DNA of 13,735 nt from a bacterium (GTDB taxonomy: Bacteria > Ratteibacteria > UBA8468 > B48-G9 > JAFGKM01): NCBI GenBank assembly GCA_026416755.1, contig JAOAEP010000080.1, positions 1 to 13,735 on the forward strand. The letters run 5' to 3'. Position numbers and translations under genes: made by a program. The notes beneath the pieces are model-generated. The model saw only the letters and a program-made list of their open reading frames with translations. It was not told the DNA's origin and did not search any database. Positions 6,564 through 13,452 of this stretch are shown here, in pieces (the first letter of the stretch is position 1; each line of letters begins with the position of its first letter).

Positions 6564-7507
6564 ATTTTTTCTGTCTTAATTAAAAGAGTTAAAAAGAAAA
6601 TCCCTCCAAAAAAACCAGTAATAACACCAACTGGAATTTCTACAGGTCTTATTATAACTCTTGAAATTGTATCACAAAATATAAGGAAACTACCCCCTAA
6701 TATAAAAGAAATAGGTATAATTTTTTTATGAATTGAACCAAACAATCCTCTTGCTATATGTGGAATTATTAAACCAACAAAACCAATAATTCCAGAAAGA
6801 GAAACACATAAAGATGAAATTAAACATATAATAAAATATGTAATGTATTTCTCAAAATTTACATTTATTCCAAGTGTTTTTGCTTTTTCTTCATCTATAC
6901 TTAATATATCATAAACTCTACCTGAATAAACTAAAAATATAAAAGACAAAAAAATTAAAATAGAAGAATAAAGTAATATTTTACTGGAGAAAGAAGATAG
7001 GTCGCCGAAAAGAAATAAAATTCTTAAAGGAAATTTCTCATAACTTACAATAGAAACTAAAAATAAAACAAGTGAAGAAGATATAAAATTTAAAGAGATG
7101 CCAGCAAGAATTATAGAAGTAGTAGAAAATTTTTTAAAAAATGAAATTGTAAGGATTAAGAAGAAAGATAAAATTGAACCCATAAATGAAAAAAATGGGA
7201 TTGAATTTATATTTCCTATTAAAACTCCTATCGCAATTCCTAAAGATGCACCTCCTGAAATTCCAAGAGTATAACTTTCAGCAAGAGGATTTTTTAAAAT
7301 AGATTGTAAAACACATCCAGAAATTGAAAGCCCTGCACCAACTATAAAAGCACATATAACTCTTGGAATTCTTATTTTTAAAAATATTGTTTTTTCTATT
7401 TCAGAAAGATTAAGAATTTCTTTTGGTGAATAAATTTTTGAGCCAAAAAAAATCCCAAAATAAATTGCTAATAAAAAAAATATAACTATTAAAAAATTCT
7501 TTTTCAA
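6557..7507 (-). CDS. btuC: Cobalamin ABC transporter permease (BtuC / FecCD family)
   Basis: This 316-residue inner-membrane permease is the usual length for the FecCD family, with about ten hydrophobic segments. Family markers are RIPRVICAFIVGAGLSISG (about residues 48-66), NPLAESYTLGISGGASLG (about 73-90) and, near the C terminus, GLIIPHIARG and EIPVGVITGFFGG. It should form the channel of a BtuC2D2F importer. The start codon is TTG at 7507, which gives a TTGA overlap with the cobO stop. AAGGGA lies roughly 9 bases upstream, and no ATG is available near the N-terminal helix, so the TTG start is preferred. Substrate is inferred from the B12 riboswitch and gene neighbours; the family alone would also allow iron-siderophore or haem transport. 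Confidence 0.88.
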   Translation of the reverse strand: MKKNFLIVIFFLLAIYFGIFFGSKIYSPKEILNLSEIEKTIFLKIRIPRVICAFIVGAGLSISGCVLQSILKNPLAESYTLGISGGASLGIAIGVLIGNINSIPFFSFMGSILSFFLILTISFFKKFSTTSIILAGISLNFISSSLVLFLVSIVSYEKFPLRILFLFGDLSSFSSKILLYSSILIFLSFIFLVYSGRVYDILSIDEEKAKTLGINVNFEKYITYFIICLISSLCVSLSGIIGFVGLIIPHIARGLFGSIHKKIIPISFILGGSFLIFCDTISRVIIRPVEIPVGVITGFFGGIFFLTLLIKTEKIW

Positions 7508-8028
7508 TACTCAATCCCTTTTCTTGCTTTTATCCCTTTATCATATGGATGTTTTATTTTTTTTATTTCACTTACATAATCTGCTTTTTTTATAATTTTT
7601 TTAGTAGCACCACGACCTGTTAATATAAGTTCAATATTTTTTGGTTTTTCTTCCATAATGTCAATAATTTCTTTTTCTTTTAAAAACCCATCCCTTAAAG
7701 ATATTAAAATTTCATCACATATAACTACATCATATTTTTTTTCATTAAATATTTTTTTTATAAACTCAAGCCCTTCCAAACACTCTTTCCTTAATTTTTC
7801 TATATCTGTTTTTTCACAAAAAGGATGTTTCTTTGCAAAAGTAAACACATCTATTCCGTTTTTCTTTAATATTTCTACCTCTTTGTAGTTCCATTTTTTT
7901 AAATTTTTATGGAAGTAAATAAAACATACATTTAATTTATGACTTTTTGCTCTTAAAGCAAGTCCAATTGCACTTGTTGTTTTTCCTTTCCCATCACCAG
8001 TATAAACTTCAATTAATCCTTTTTTCAT
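7504..8028 (-). CDS. cobO: Cob(I)alamin (corrinoid) adenosyltransferase, CobO/BtuR type
   Basis: This 174-residue enzyme transfers the adenosyl group of ATP to reduced corrinoids, making adenosylcobalamin in the cytoplasm. The P-loop is GDGKGKTT (11-18), a hallmark of the CobA/CobO/BtuR family. Other family features are the VICDEI strand (102-107), LILTGRGA (135-141 region) and the C-terminal HPYDKGIKARKGIEY. Length is close to the usual 170-200. It sits between the binding protein and permease genes of the importer, with ATGA/TTGA overlaps on both sides. Imported corrinoid is thus probably adenosylated at once. It is unrelated to the PduO and EutT families. No cobalamin biosynthesis genes are in the window, so salvage is the visible route. 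Confidence 0.94.
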   Translation of the reverse strand: MKKGLIEVYTGDGKGKTTSAIGLALRAKSHKLNVCFIYFHKNLKKWNYKEVEILKKNGIDVFTFAKKHPFCEKTDIEKLRKECLEGLEFIKKIFNEKKYDVVICDEILISLRDGFLKEKEIIDIMEEKPKNIELILTGRGATKKIIKKADYVSEIKKIKHPYDKGIKARKGIEY

Positions 8029-8846
8029 CTATAAAAGTAATTATATAACTCTTTAACAACTTCCACAAAAGATAAAGGGGTTGGACTACAAATTTTATCA
8101 CTATCTATCAATAGAATTTTTCCATTCTTAATCGCATTTATTGTTTTATATCTTTCCCATACTTTTTTCTCTCCTTCTGCATCTATACCCATTGATGCTA
8201 TTATTATAATATCAGGATTTAACTTTATTATTTCCTCTATGCTATATATTCCTCCTTTTCCCTTTATTACATTTTCTCCTCCAGCAAACTCAATTATATC
8301 ATTTACAAAAGAATCTGTCCCTGCAACCCATAATGGTTTTGTCCCAACCTGAACGAGAATTTTTTTCTTTTTTCTTTTTGTCCCTTTTTCTTTTATCTCT
8401 ATTAATTCCTTTTTAACCCTTTTTATTATTTCTCTTGCTTCAATTTCTCTTCCAATCAATTTCCCAATTTTTATAAAATCATTACATAATTGTTCAAAAT
8501 TCAATGGATAACTAAAAATTTCAATTTTCAATCCAAGTTCTTGCATTTTTTTTAAATCTTTAGGATTTGTTAAATTTGTTGCAATTACTAAATCTGGTTT
8601 TAAAGAGTAAATTTTTTCAACATTTATATCAATAACATTTCCAACTTTTTCTATATATTTTGCTTTTTCAGGTCTTGTACAATATATTGTATTTCCAACT
8701 ATTTTTTCTCCTTCTCCAAGAATAAAAATACTTTCAGTAATTGCAGGACCAAGAGTAACTATTTTTTGGGGAAGTTGAGCAAAAATGGCAACTGAAAAAT
8801 TAAGAAGAAAAATTAAATTCCAATTAAATTTTAAAAATTTTTTCAT
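8025..8846 (-). CDS. btuF: Periplasmic cobalamin-binding protein (BtuF-like, helical-backbone family)
   Basis: This 273-residue protein has an N-terminal signal peptide: lysine-rich start, hydrophobic core (LIFLLNFSVA) and an AIFA|Q cleavage site near residue 23. No lipobox cysteine is present, so it should be a soluble periplasmic protein. The mature part begins PQKIVTLGPAITESIFILG and continues with VGNVIDINVEKIYSLKPDLVIA in two overlapping blocks (to about residue 89). These are typical of the TroA/BtuF fold with a single linking helix; IIKLNPDIIIIAS is the second-lobe counterpart. It should carry corrinoid from the outer-membrane receptor to the BtuCD permease. It starts directly after the tonB stop (TAAATG) and ends in an ATGA overlap with cobO. 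Substrate is inferred from context. Confidence 0.87.
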   Translation of the reverse strand: MKKFLKFNWNLIFLLNFSVAIFAQLPQKIVTLGPAITESIFILGEGEKIVGNTIYCTRPEKAKYIEKVGNVIDINVEKIYSLKPDLVIATNLTNPKDLKKMQELGLKIEIFSYPLNFEQLCNDFIKIGKLIGREIEAREIIKRVKKELIEIKEKGTKRKKKKILVQVGTKPLWVAGTDSFVNDIIEFAGGENVIKGKGGIYSIEEIIKLNPDIIIIASMGIDAEGEKKVWERYKTINAIKNGKILLIDSDKICSPTPLSFVEVVKELYNYFYR

Positions 8847-9632
8847 TTATTTCAATTTAAAATTAAACTCTATTATAAAAGAAATTTTTTCATAATTTAA
8901 AATTACTGGGAAATCTGGGAAAGGACTCGCATTTTTAATAATTTCCAATGAGGTTTTATCAAGTATTTCATTCCCAGAACTTTTCAAAATTTTCAATTCT
9001 TCTAAAACCCCATTTTTTTTTAAAATAAATTGTATTTTAATTTTACCCTCAATGTTTCTTCTTCTGGCAATTTCAGGATAAAAAATCTTCTCATCTATCT
9101 TTTTTTTAATTAACTTAAAATAAGAAGAATCAATAAATTTATTTAATTCTACTTCAATGACTTCTTTTTTTTCAATTTTTTCTTGATTTAAACTCCCAAT
9201 TACTTTTTTATTAATATCTAAAACTTCTTTTTTATCTCCATTTGTATTTAATACAACCTGTTCACCTATCTTTTTTTCATCTTTTACATCTATTTTTTCA
9301 ATAGGAATTTCTATATCTCCATATTTTTTTTCTTCATTTATTTCCCCTTCACTAATACTTACTATTTCTTCCTTCTTTTTTTCAATTTTCACTTCATCAG
9401 AATTATCACTTTTGGGATATAAATTTTCAAATGTTTTTTTATCAAACTTCTTATATTTTGGTTCTTTCTTAGTTATCTTTTTTGGTTCTTCAATTTTTTT
9501 TTCAATTTCAACTAAATTGACAAAAAATATCTCCTCTTTTTTATTTACATCAATCTTATTAAATAAAATCAAACAACCAAACATTAAATGAAGAGAAACT
9601 GAAAATAAAAAACTTAAATTTCTATAGTTCAC
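8847..9632 (-). CDS. tonB: TonB energy-transducing protein with a Lys/Glu-rich linker
   Basis: This 261-residue inner-membrane protein would transmit proton-motive force to the outer-membrane receptor. One N-terminal helix (about residues 6-25) contains S11-xxx-H15, the spacing of the conserved SxxxH motif of TonB helices. A long periplasmic linker (about 30-165) is dominated by Lys, Glu and Ile. It lacks the Pro-Glu/Pro-Lys repeats of classic TonB. The C-terminal TonB domain runs from about 171 to 243, with FYPEIARRRNIEGKIKIQF, VLEELKILKSSGNEILD and ASPFPDFP. The start is GTG at 9632, three bases after the receptor stop, with no Shine-Dalgarno sequence; the only later Met would remove the SxxxH motif. 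ExbB and ExbD are not in the window and must be encoded elsewhere. Confidence 0.88.
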   Translation of the reverse strand: MNYRNLSFLFSVSLHLMFGCLILFNKIDVNKKEEIFFVNLVEIEKKIEEPKKITKKEPKYKKFDKKTFENLYPKSDNSDEVKIEKKKEEIVSISEGEINEEKKYGDIEIPIEKIDVKDEKKIGEQVVLNTNGDKKEVLDINKKVIGSLNQEKIEKKEVIEVELNKFIDSSYFKLIKKKIDEKIFYPEIARRRNIEGKIKIQFILKKNGVLEELKILKSSGNEILDKTSLEIIKNASPFPDFPVILNYEKISFIIEFNFKLK

Positions 9633-9635
9633 TTT

Positions 9636-11612
9636 TTAAAATGAAAAAGAAACACCTCCTTTATACATTCTTCCACTTGCAGGATAATATGAATTTTCAC
9701 TCCAACCTTCAAATCCATAGTTTGCATAAATTCTATTAAATAAATTCTCTATTCCAAAATAAAAATTTAGATTGTTTTTTTCGAATTTTTTAGGTTTGTA
9801 TCTCAATAAAACATCCACTGTGGCATATCCTGAAAGGGGTTGTTGGTTGTTATCATAATCTCCACCTAAATACATATCATCAGTTAAAATGAAATCTGTT
9901 GTTAATGAAATGTCAAAGGGTAAATTAAAAGTTAAACCAATAACACCTTTATGAGGTGGAACAAGAGGAATTTTTTTGTTTATATATGGTTCGTAATCAA
10001 GTTTAGCATCTATATAAGTATATACCCAGTGAAGATTTATAAATTCTGTTATTTCCCAGTCACCTTTAAACTCAATTCCAAATCTTTTTGTTTTACCGAT
10101 ATTTTCATTCATCCAGGTATTTAGATTATAAAAAATTTCATCTTTAAGTATATTATAGAAGACAAATAAACCAAGTTTTAGGTCCTTTAAAGAATAAACT
10201 TCAGTCCCAATTTCAAAACTGTTTCCTTTTTCAGGTTTTAAGTATTGATTGAAAAACACATCCCACCCATAATAATAATAAGCAATCTCATCTGTAAAAG
10301 GATATCTATAAACTTTATCATATTTTAAAAATATCTTTGTTTTTTCAGGAATAAAATATGTAAAAGTTGAATTGTATGCAATTCCTTTAAAGTTTTTACT
10401 TTGTAAGAGATTAAATGTATCTTTCGCACTTATTTTAGCATTTTCATATCTTCCTCCGAAAGTAAAAATGAAATTATTTGTAATATAAAAGTCATTATGA
10501 AGATAAAAACCAGTTGAAATTTTTTTAATATTTGCTTCATTTATCAAATTATTTCTTTCTCTTTCTCCATATTGTTTTATATTTAATGGCTGGTTATAAA
10601 AATCAATCCCTAAAATTAATTTGTTTTCTCTTCCAAAAAATGGGTTGGTTAGAATATATTTAGGAGTAATAGAAAATGTCTCTAATAAAGTAGAATTAAA
10701 AGAAAACCAACTTTCCATATTGCTCACACCGTCTTTCCTTCCATAAGCAAAATTTACTTGAAATTTATTATTTGGATTTATATTTTTCTCTATTCCTAAA
10801 TTTACATTAAAAAAGTCATATTCTGCATCATCATTTTGATTTTGTGCCTGTCTTGGATTTGTTTCCATTTGGGTTTTTGTAAGTCCACCAGGCATTTCAT
10901 AATATTCAGAAAGACCTGAAAGGTTTAAATTAATCATTAAATCTTCTTTTGGATTAAATGAAAGATTTATCCCTAATCCTTTTGAGTTAAAACCAGTCCT
11001 ATCTCTCCATCCAGAAGTGTTAAGATGTTCGCCTGTAATTGCATATGAAAATTTATTATCTTTTCCTGAAAATGTTATTCTCTGATTATTAAAACTAAAT
11101 GAACCAAAAGAAGGAGTTATTGTTAAAGTTGGTTTTTCTTCTCCCTTTTTTGTGATAATATTTATTACACCAGATATTGCATTGTCTCCATACAAAACTG
11201 TGTTTGCACCTCTTATAATTTCTATTCTTTCTACATTCTCTATTGGTATCTGAAGCCACTCAATTTGAGACATATCAGGAGGATTTAATTTTCTTCCATC
11301 TAAAAGTATTAAGACCTTACCTTGACTTTGTTCTCCAAAACCACGAAGGTCAATTTGGGCTTGAGATGGATTACCTGAAAAACTTCTCCAGAAAATTCCT
11401 GCTTTTTTTTCTAAAAGTTCAGGTAAGGTTGAAATACTTGTTGCTTTTATTTCTTCTTTATCAATTACTATCACATTTGCTGGGATTTTTTCTACTTCTT
11501 CTTCAGCCCTTGTCGCAGTAATAACAACTTCTCCAAGTTCAACAGTATCTTCTTCAGCAAAACAAGAAAAAACTAAAGATAAAAAAATTAATAAAATCAA
11601 TCCTTTTTTCAT
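9636..11612 (-). CDS. btuB: TonB-dependent outer-membrane cobalamin receptor (BtuB-like)
   Basis: This 658-residue receptor has a signal peptide (MKKGLILLIFLSLVFSCFA, cleavage near residue 19). A TonB-box-like segment DTVELGEVVITATRA follows at about 22-36. The plug domain runs to about 157 and includes LRGFGEQSQGKVLILLDGRKLN and the IRGANTVLYGDNAISGVINIIT block. The remainder is an aromatic-rich beta-barrel ending in GGVSFSF with a C-terminal Phe, as expected for outer-membrane assembly. It is somewhat longer than E. coli BtuB (about 600). The start ATG has GGAGG five bases upstream. It is the first large gene after the cobalamin riboswitch, followed by tonB, btuF and cobO. This makes cobalamin or another corrinoid the likely ligand, although barrel sequence alone would not tell that from siderophores. 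Confidence 0.9.
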   Translation of the reverse strand: MKKGLILLIFLSLVFSCFAEEDTVELGEVVITATRAEEEVEKIPANVIVIDKEEIKATSISTLPELLEKKAGIFWRSFSGNPSQAQIDLRGFGEQSQGKVLILLDGRKLNPPDMSQIEWLQIPIENVERIEIIRGANTVLYGDNAISGVINIITKKGEEKPTLTITPSFGSFSFNNQRITFSGKDNKFSYAITGEHLNTSGWRDRTGFNSKGLGINLSFNPKEDLMINLNLSGLSEYYEMPGGLTKTQMETNPRQAQNQNDDAEYDFFNVNLGIEKNINPNNKFQVNFAYGRKDGVSNMESWFSFNSTLLETFSITPKYILTNPFFGRENKLILGIDFYNQPLNIKQYGERERNNLINEANIKKISTGFYLHNDFYITNNFIFTFGGRYENAKISAKDTFNLLQSKNFKGIAYNSTFTYFIPEKTKIFLKYDKVYRYPFTDEIAYYYYGWDVFFNQYLKPEKGNSFEIGTEVYSLKDLKLGLFVFYNILKDEIFYNLNTWMNENIGKTKRFGIEFKGDWEITEFINLHWVYTYIDAKLDYEPYINKKIPLVPPHKGVIGLTFNLPFDISLTTDFILTDDMYLGGDYDNNQQPLSGYATVDVLLRYKPKKFEKNNLNFYFGIENLFNRIYANYGFEGWSENSYYPASGRMYKGGVSFSF

Positions 11613-11613
11613 T

Positions 11614-11664
11614 TTATCCTCCTTTCTTTTTATATTCTGATTTTAATATATCAACTAAATTCAT
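11614..11664 (-). CDS. Possible 16-residue leader ORF upstream of the btuB-like gene
   Basis: A short frame ATG...TAA encodes MNLVDILKSEYKKKGG. It lies between the riboswitch terminator and the receptor gene. Upstream, at 11676-11688, AGAAAGGAGGTGA is complementary over 13 bases to the usual 3' end of 16S rRNA in many bacteria. GGAGG is 14 nt from the ATG, longer than ideal. The stop codon is one base before the receptor ATG, and the final GGA GGA codons are themselves the receptor's Shine-Dalgarno sequence. Ribosomes finishing this ORF would sit on the receptor start, so translational coupling is possible. The peptide resembles nothing I recognise; the strong upstream site could instead be a ribosome standby site. 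Confidence 0.35.
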   Translation of the reverse strand: MNLVDILKSEYKKKGG

Positions 11665-11690
11665 ATTTTTTCTTCTCACCTCCTTTCTAA

Positions 11691-11722
11691 ATAAAAAAGC
11701 CCACCACTAAAAGTGGTGGGCT
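11691..11722 (-). terminator. Intrinsic terminator in the B12 riboswitch expression platform
   Basis: A perfect 10-bp GC-rich stem (AGCCCACCAC / GTGGTGGGCT, 11698-11707 with 11713-11722) closes a 5-nt loop. On the minus strand it is followed by TTTTTTAT. It lies about 55 nt downstream of the aptamer and before the first start codons, so it probably stops transcription when cobalamin is bound. The competing antiterminator pairing could not be identified by eye. Confidence 0.88.
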
Positions 11723-11742
11723 GCACCCGTTTTTCTTCGCCA

Positions 11743-11768
11743 TTTCTTTCTGCCCTCGCAGAAAGAAA
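11743..11768 (-). promoter_or_regulatory. Hairpin between B12 aptamer and terminator
   Basis: An uninterrupted 11-bp stem (11743-11753 with 11758-11768) has a 4-nt loop reading GAGG on the minus strand. It starts seven bases after the P1 helix of the aptamer, where cobalamin riboswitches usually carry the P13 hairpin of the expression platform. I did not find a convincing L5-L13 kissing-loop complement. Confidence 0.55.
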
Positions 11769-11775
11769 ATACACC

Positions 11776-11963
11776 AACTTAGGGCAGGTCTTCTGACTCG
11801 GGCTTCTTCCTACTCGGCTGTCTTCCCATTCACCATAAATATTGGTGAACAGTGACTTTCTTGCCTTTCGTCTGCCCTCACAGCTCCGGGGGAGTGGCTG
11901 ATTATCCACCAAATATAGTGGATTACAGCACTTCCCTATTAAGCCATAAAGGCACCCTAAGTT
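11776..11963 (-). promoter_or_regulatory. Cobalamin (B12) riboswitch aptamer
   Basis: On the minus strand the element begins with AACTTAGGGTGCC and ends CCTGCCCTAAGTT; the outer nine bases on each side (11955-11963 and 11776-11784) pair perfectly as P1. Inside are TTAATAGGGAAG, the GTCACTG element (complement of 11850-11856) and a GGGAAG segment. The B12 box AGTCAGAAGACCTGCC (complement of 11783-11798) fits the family consensus. Two AT-rich side stems are visible at 11829-11849 and around 11904-11932. It should bind adenosylcobalamin or another cobalamin form and switch off the downstream receptor and transport genes. The transcript is predicted to start only one or two bases before P1. Confidence 0.96.
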
Positions 11964-11971
11964 TAAAACTA

Positions 11972-11999
11972 ATTATACGTTATTTAAAAATTTTGTCAA
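11972..11999 (-). promoter_or_regulatory. Sigma70-type promoter of the cobalamin uptake operon
   Basis: Perfect TTGACA (complement of 11994-11999) and TATAAT (complement of 11972-11977) boxes are separated by 16 bp. The start site is expected near 11965, at the very 5' edge of the riboswitch. Confidence 0.9.
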
Positions 12000-12034
12000 G
12001 TGTATGGAATTCCTTAAAAAACTGGTTAAAAGAA

Positions 12035-12057
12035 TTGTTAACTTCGGAAGTTAACAA
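12035..12057. repeat. 23-bp perfect palindrome between tRNA-Lys terminator and B12 promoter
   Basis: TTGTTAACTTC and GAAGTTAACAA flank one central G, giving 11-bp arms. The centre is about 47 bp upstream of the B12 operon -35 box. It may be an operator. In RNA it would form a hairpin; on the minus strand it is followed by TTCTTTT and could be a weak second terminator for the tRNA. Confidence 0.6.
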
Positions 12058-12061
12058 AAGT

Positions 12062-12097
12062 CAAAAGAAAAAGAGAGCCCCGGGGGTGAGGGCTCTC
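12062..12097 (-). terminator. Intrinsic terminator of tRNA-Lys
   Basis: An 8-bp stem (GAGAGCCC at 12073-12080 with GGGCTCTC at 12090-12097) closes a 9-nt loop. On the minus strand it runs into TTTTTCTTTTG. It is about 33 nt downstream of the tRNA 3' end and separates that unit from the B12 promoter. Confidence 0.85.
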
Positions 12098-12125
12098 CGA
12101 AAGGGGGTGAGGGGGAATGAGGGGG
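12082..12125 (+). other. Four G5 tracts opposite the tRNA-Lys trailer
   Basis: G5 runs lie at 12082-12086, 12103-12107, 12111-12115 and 12121-12125, the last three in a loose repeat (GGGGGTGA, GGGGGAATGA, GGGGGT). This stands out strongly in an AT-rich window. Plus-strand DNA could form a G-quadruplex; the tRNA trailer RNA would be C-rich. Function is unknown, and tract spacing of up to 16 nt would make a four-tract structure loose. Confidence 0.5.
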
Positions 12126-12129
12126 TTTT

Positions 12130-12202
12130 TAGGCCGCGCAGGACTCGAACCTGCTACCCCTGCCTTAAAAGGGCAGTGCTCTGCCTGGTGAGCTAGCGGC
12201 CC
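12130..12202 (-). tRNA. tRNA-Lys (anticodon UUU)
   Basis: The cloverleaf is complete at 73 nt without an encoded CCA. The acceptor is GGGCCGC with GCGGCCT (G1-U72 wobble) and discriminator A. The D arm is GCTC/GAGC with GG in the loop. The anticodon stem CTGCC/GGCAG closes loop CTTTTAA, giving UUU. A 5-nt variable loop and the T arm GCAGG-TTCGAGT-CCTGC follow. It has its own promoter and terminator. CCA must be added post-transcriptionally. Confidence 0.97.
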
Positions 12203-12216
12203 CTTTAAAAATTATA

Positions 12217-12244
12217 ATTATACACTTTTTTAAATTTATGTCAA
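12217..12244 (-). promoter_or_regulatory. Sigma70-type promoter of tRNA-Lys
   Basis: Perfect TTGACA (complement of 12239-12244) and TATAAT (complement of 12217-12222) boxes have a 16-bp spacer. The start site is expected near 12210, giving a 5' leader of roughly eight bases before the tRNA. Confidence 0.9.
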
Positions 12245-12318
12245 TTTTTATATAAAACCTATTTTCCTAATTCCCCTCTCAGAAATTTAACTTTTTATTT
12301 TACCACATATTTTATTTT

Positions 12319-12347
12319 TTGTAAAGAAAAAAATTTTATTCTAAAAT
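12319..12347 (+). promoter_or_regulatory. Weak candidate promoter of the PL22-like gene
   Basis: TTGTAA (12319-12324) and TAAAAT (12342-12347) are 17 bp apart, each one or two bases off consensus. The region 12245-12375 is very AT-rich, so chance matches are likely. Nothing else is seen in this gap apart from the weak GAGAAG ribosome-binding site at 12362-12367. Confidence 0.35.
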
Positions 12348-12375
12348 TAAAATAAAAACAAGAGAAGATAAAAAA

Positions 12376-13452
12376 ATGGAAAAAATAAATAAAAAGATAA
12401 TACGGGATGAAAAGACAAATAGAGAGTTATGGGAAATTGGTTTTGATGATTGTGATTGTGTTGCACCTTACGTTTACTTTCAAGCATTTTCACAAGATGA
12501 AAAATATATAGTTTTTGCTTCAAATAAAACAGGAGTATCTGAATTATACGGAATGGAACTAGAAGGGAATGAGGTAGTTAAAATTACAGAGAATTTTGGC
12601 AAAATTTATAACTATACATTTTGTGATAGAGAAATTATTCTTGTTGATGAAGAAGTTGTTAGTATAGACATAGAAACATTGAGAAAGAGAATAGTGATAA
12701 AAAAGAAAAAAGAATGGATAAATATCTTTGGAGGACCTGCAATTTCAGAGAAGAACAAAAATATTGCTTGTTTTTATAGAGATAGAGAAGGGAATATAGG
12801 TATAGTTTATACATCCATTAAAAATCCAGAAATTTATAAAACATATAAATTACCCGAAAGTGTAAAAGATGTTTCTCATTTAATTGCCTGTCCATCCGAA
12901 GAGTTAATATTTACATTTAATATTCTTCCAGATAAACAAAATGATTTTCAGTTACCTCATTCTGAAAGGGCAAGAGCATGGATGATTAATATAGATAAAG
13001 AAGAATTTAAGCCATTTCTGATAATGCCAGTTGGATTTCGGGCAACTCATGAATATTGGGGACACAGAGATAATTTACGACTCTATTTTCACAAAAAAAC
13101 AGTCCCTAGTTTTACACCAGTTTGTATTTGTTCAATTAATATAAGTGGTTCTGACTATAAAGAACATTTTTATTCTGAAAATAGGAAACTTGGACATTCT
13201 TCTATTTCCTATGATAATAAATTTATTGTTTCAGATGTCCAGGAAGTGGATGAAAATGAACTTTACCTTATTAATTTAGAAACGGGGAAATTTGAAATAC
13301 TTTGCTGGCCAAATTCTTCCTGTTCAGAGGCAAAGGGTCAATTAAGTCACGTACATCCTTCTTTCAGTCCTTCAAATAAATATATAATTTTTTCTTCTGA
13401 TAAAAAAGGTAAGACATCAGTTTATATAATGCCTTTATCTTTCAGCCTTTAA
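12376..13452 (+). CDS. Oligogalacturonate lyase-like (PL22) beta-propeller protein
   Basis: This 358-residue protein has no signal peptide and repeats a TolB/WD40-like blade pattern: FSQDEKYIVFASNKTGVSELY (about 38-58) and, near the end, SFSPSNKYIIFSSDKKGKTSVY. The C-terminal Q322-LS-H325-V-H327 and upstream H274 (KLGHSSISYD) match in order and type the Gln/His set that binds Mn2+ in PL22 oligogalacturonate lyases. THEYWGH (H225, H230) resembles the active-site region. The family splits unsaturated or short pectin oligomers by beta-elimination in the cytoplasm. No pectin uptake or uronate catabolism gene is nearby, so the true substrate may differ. Start ATG 12376 has a weak GAGAAG upstream. 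It is the only plus-strand gene and overlaps the 3' end of pyrG by 18 bp. Confidence 0.75.
   Translation: MEKINKKIIRDEKTNRELWEIGFDDCDCVAPYVYFQAFSQDEKYIVFASNKTGVSELYGMELEGNEVVKITENFGKIYNYTFCDREIILVDEEVVSIDIETLRKRIVIKKKKEWINIFGGPAISEKNKNIACFYRDREGNIGIVYTSIKNPEIYKTYKLPESVKDVSHLIACPSEELIFTFNILPDKQNDFQLPHSERARAWMINIDKEEFKPFLIMPVGFRATHEYWGHRDNLRLYFHKKTVPSFTPVCICSINISGSDYKEHFYSENRKLGHSSISYDNKFIVSDVQEVDENELYLINLETGKFEILCWPNSSCSEAKGQLSHVHPSFSPSNKYIIFSSDKKGKTSVYIMPLSFSL

Noticed and set aside
11676..11912. 78-codon minus-strand ORF
   Set aside because: It lies across the B12 aptamer, hairpin and terminator; its sequence is explained by RNA structure.
11852..12196. 114-codon plus-strand ORF
   Set aside because: It runs antisense through the riboswitch, promoter, terminator and tRNA-Lys and shows no protein-like composition.
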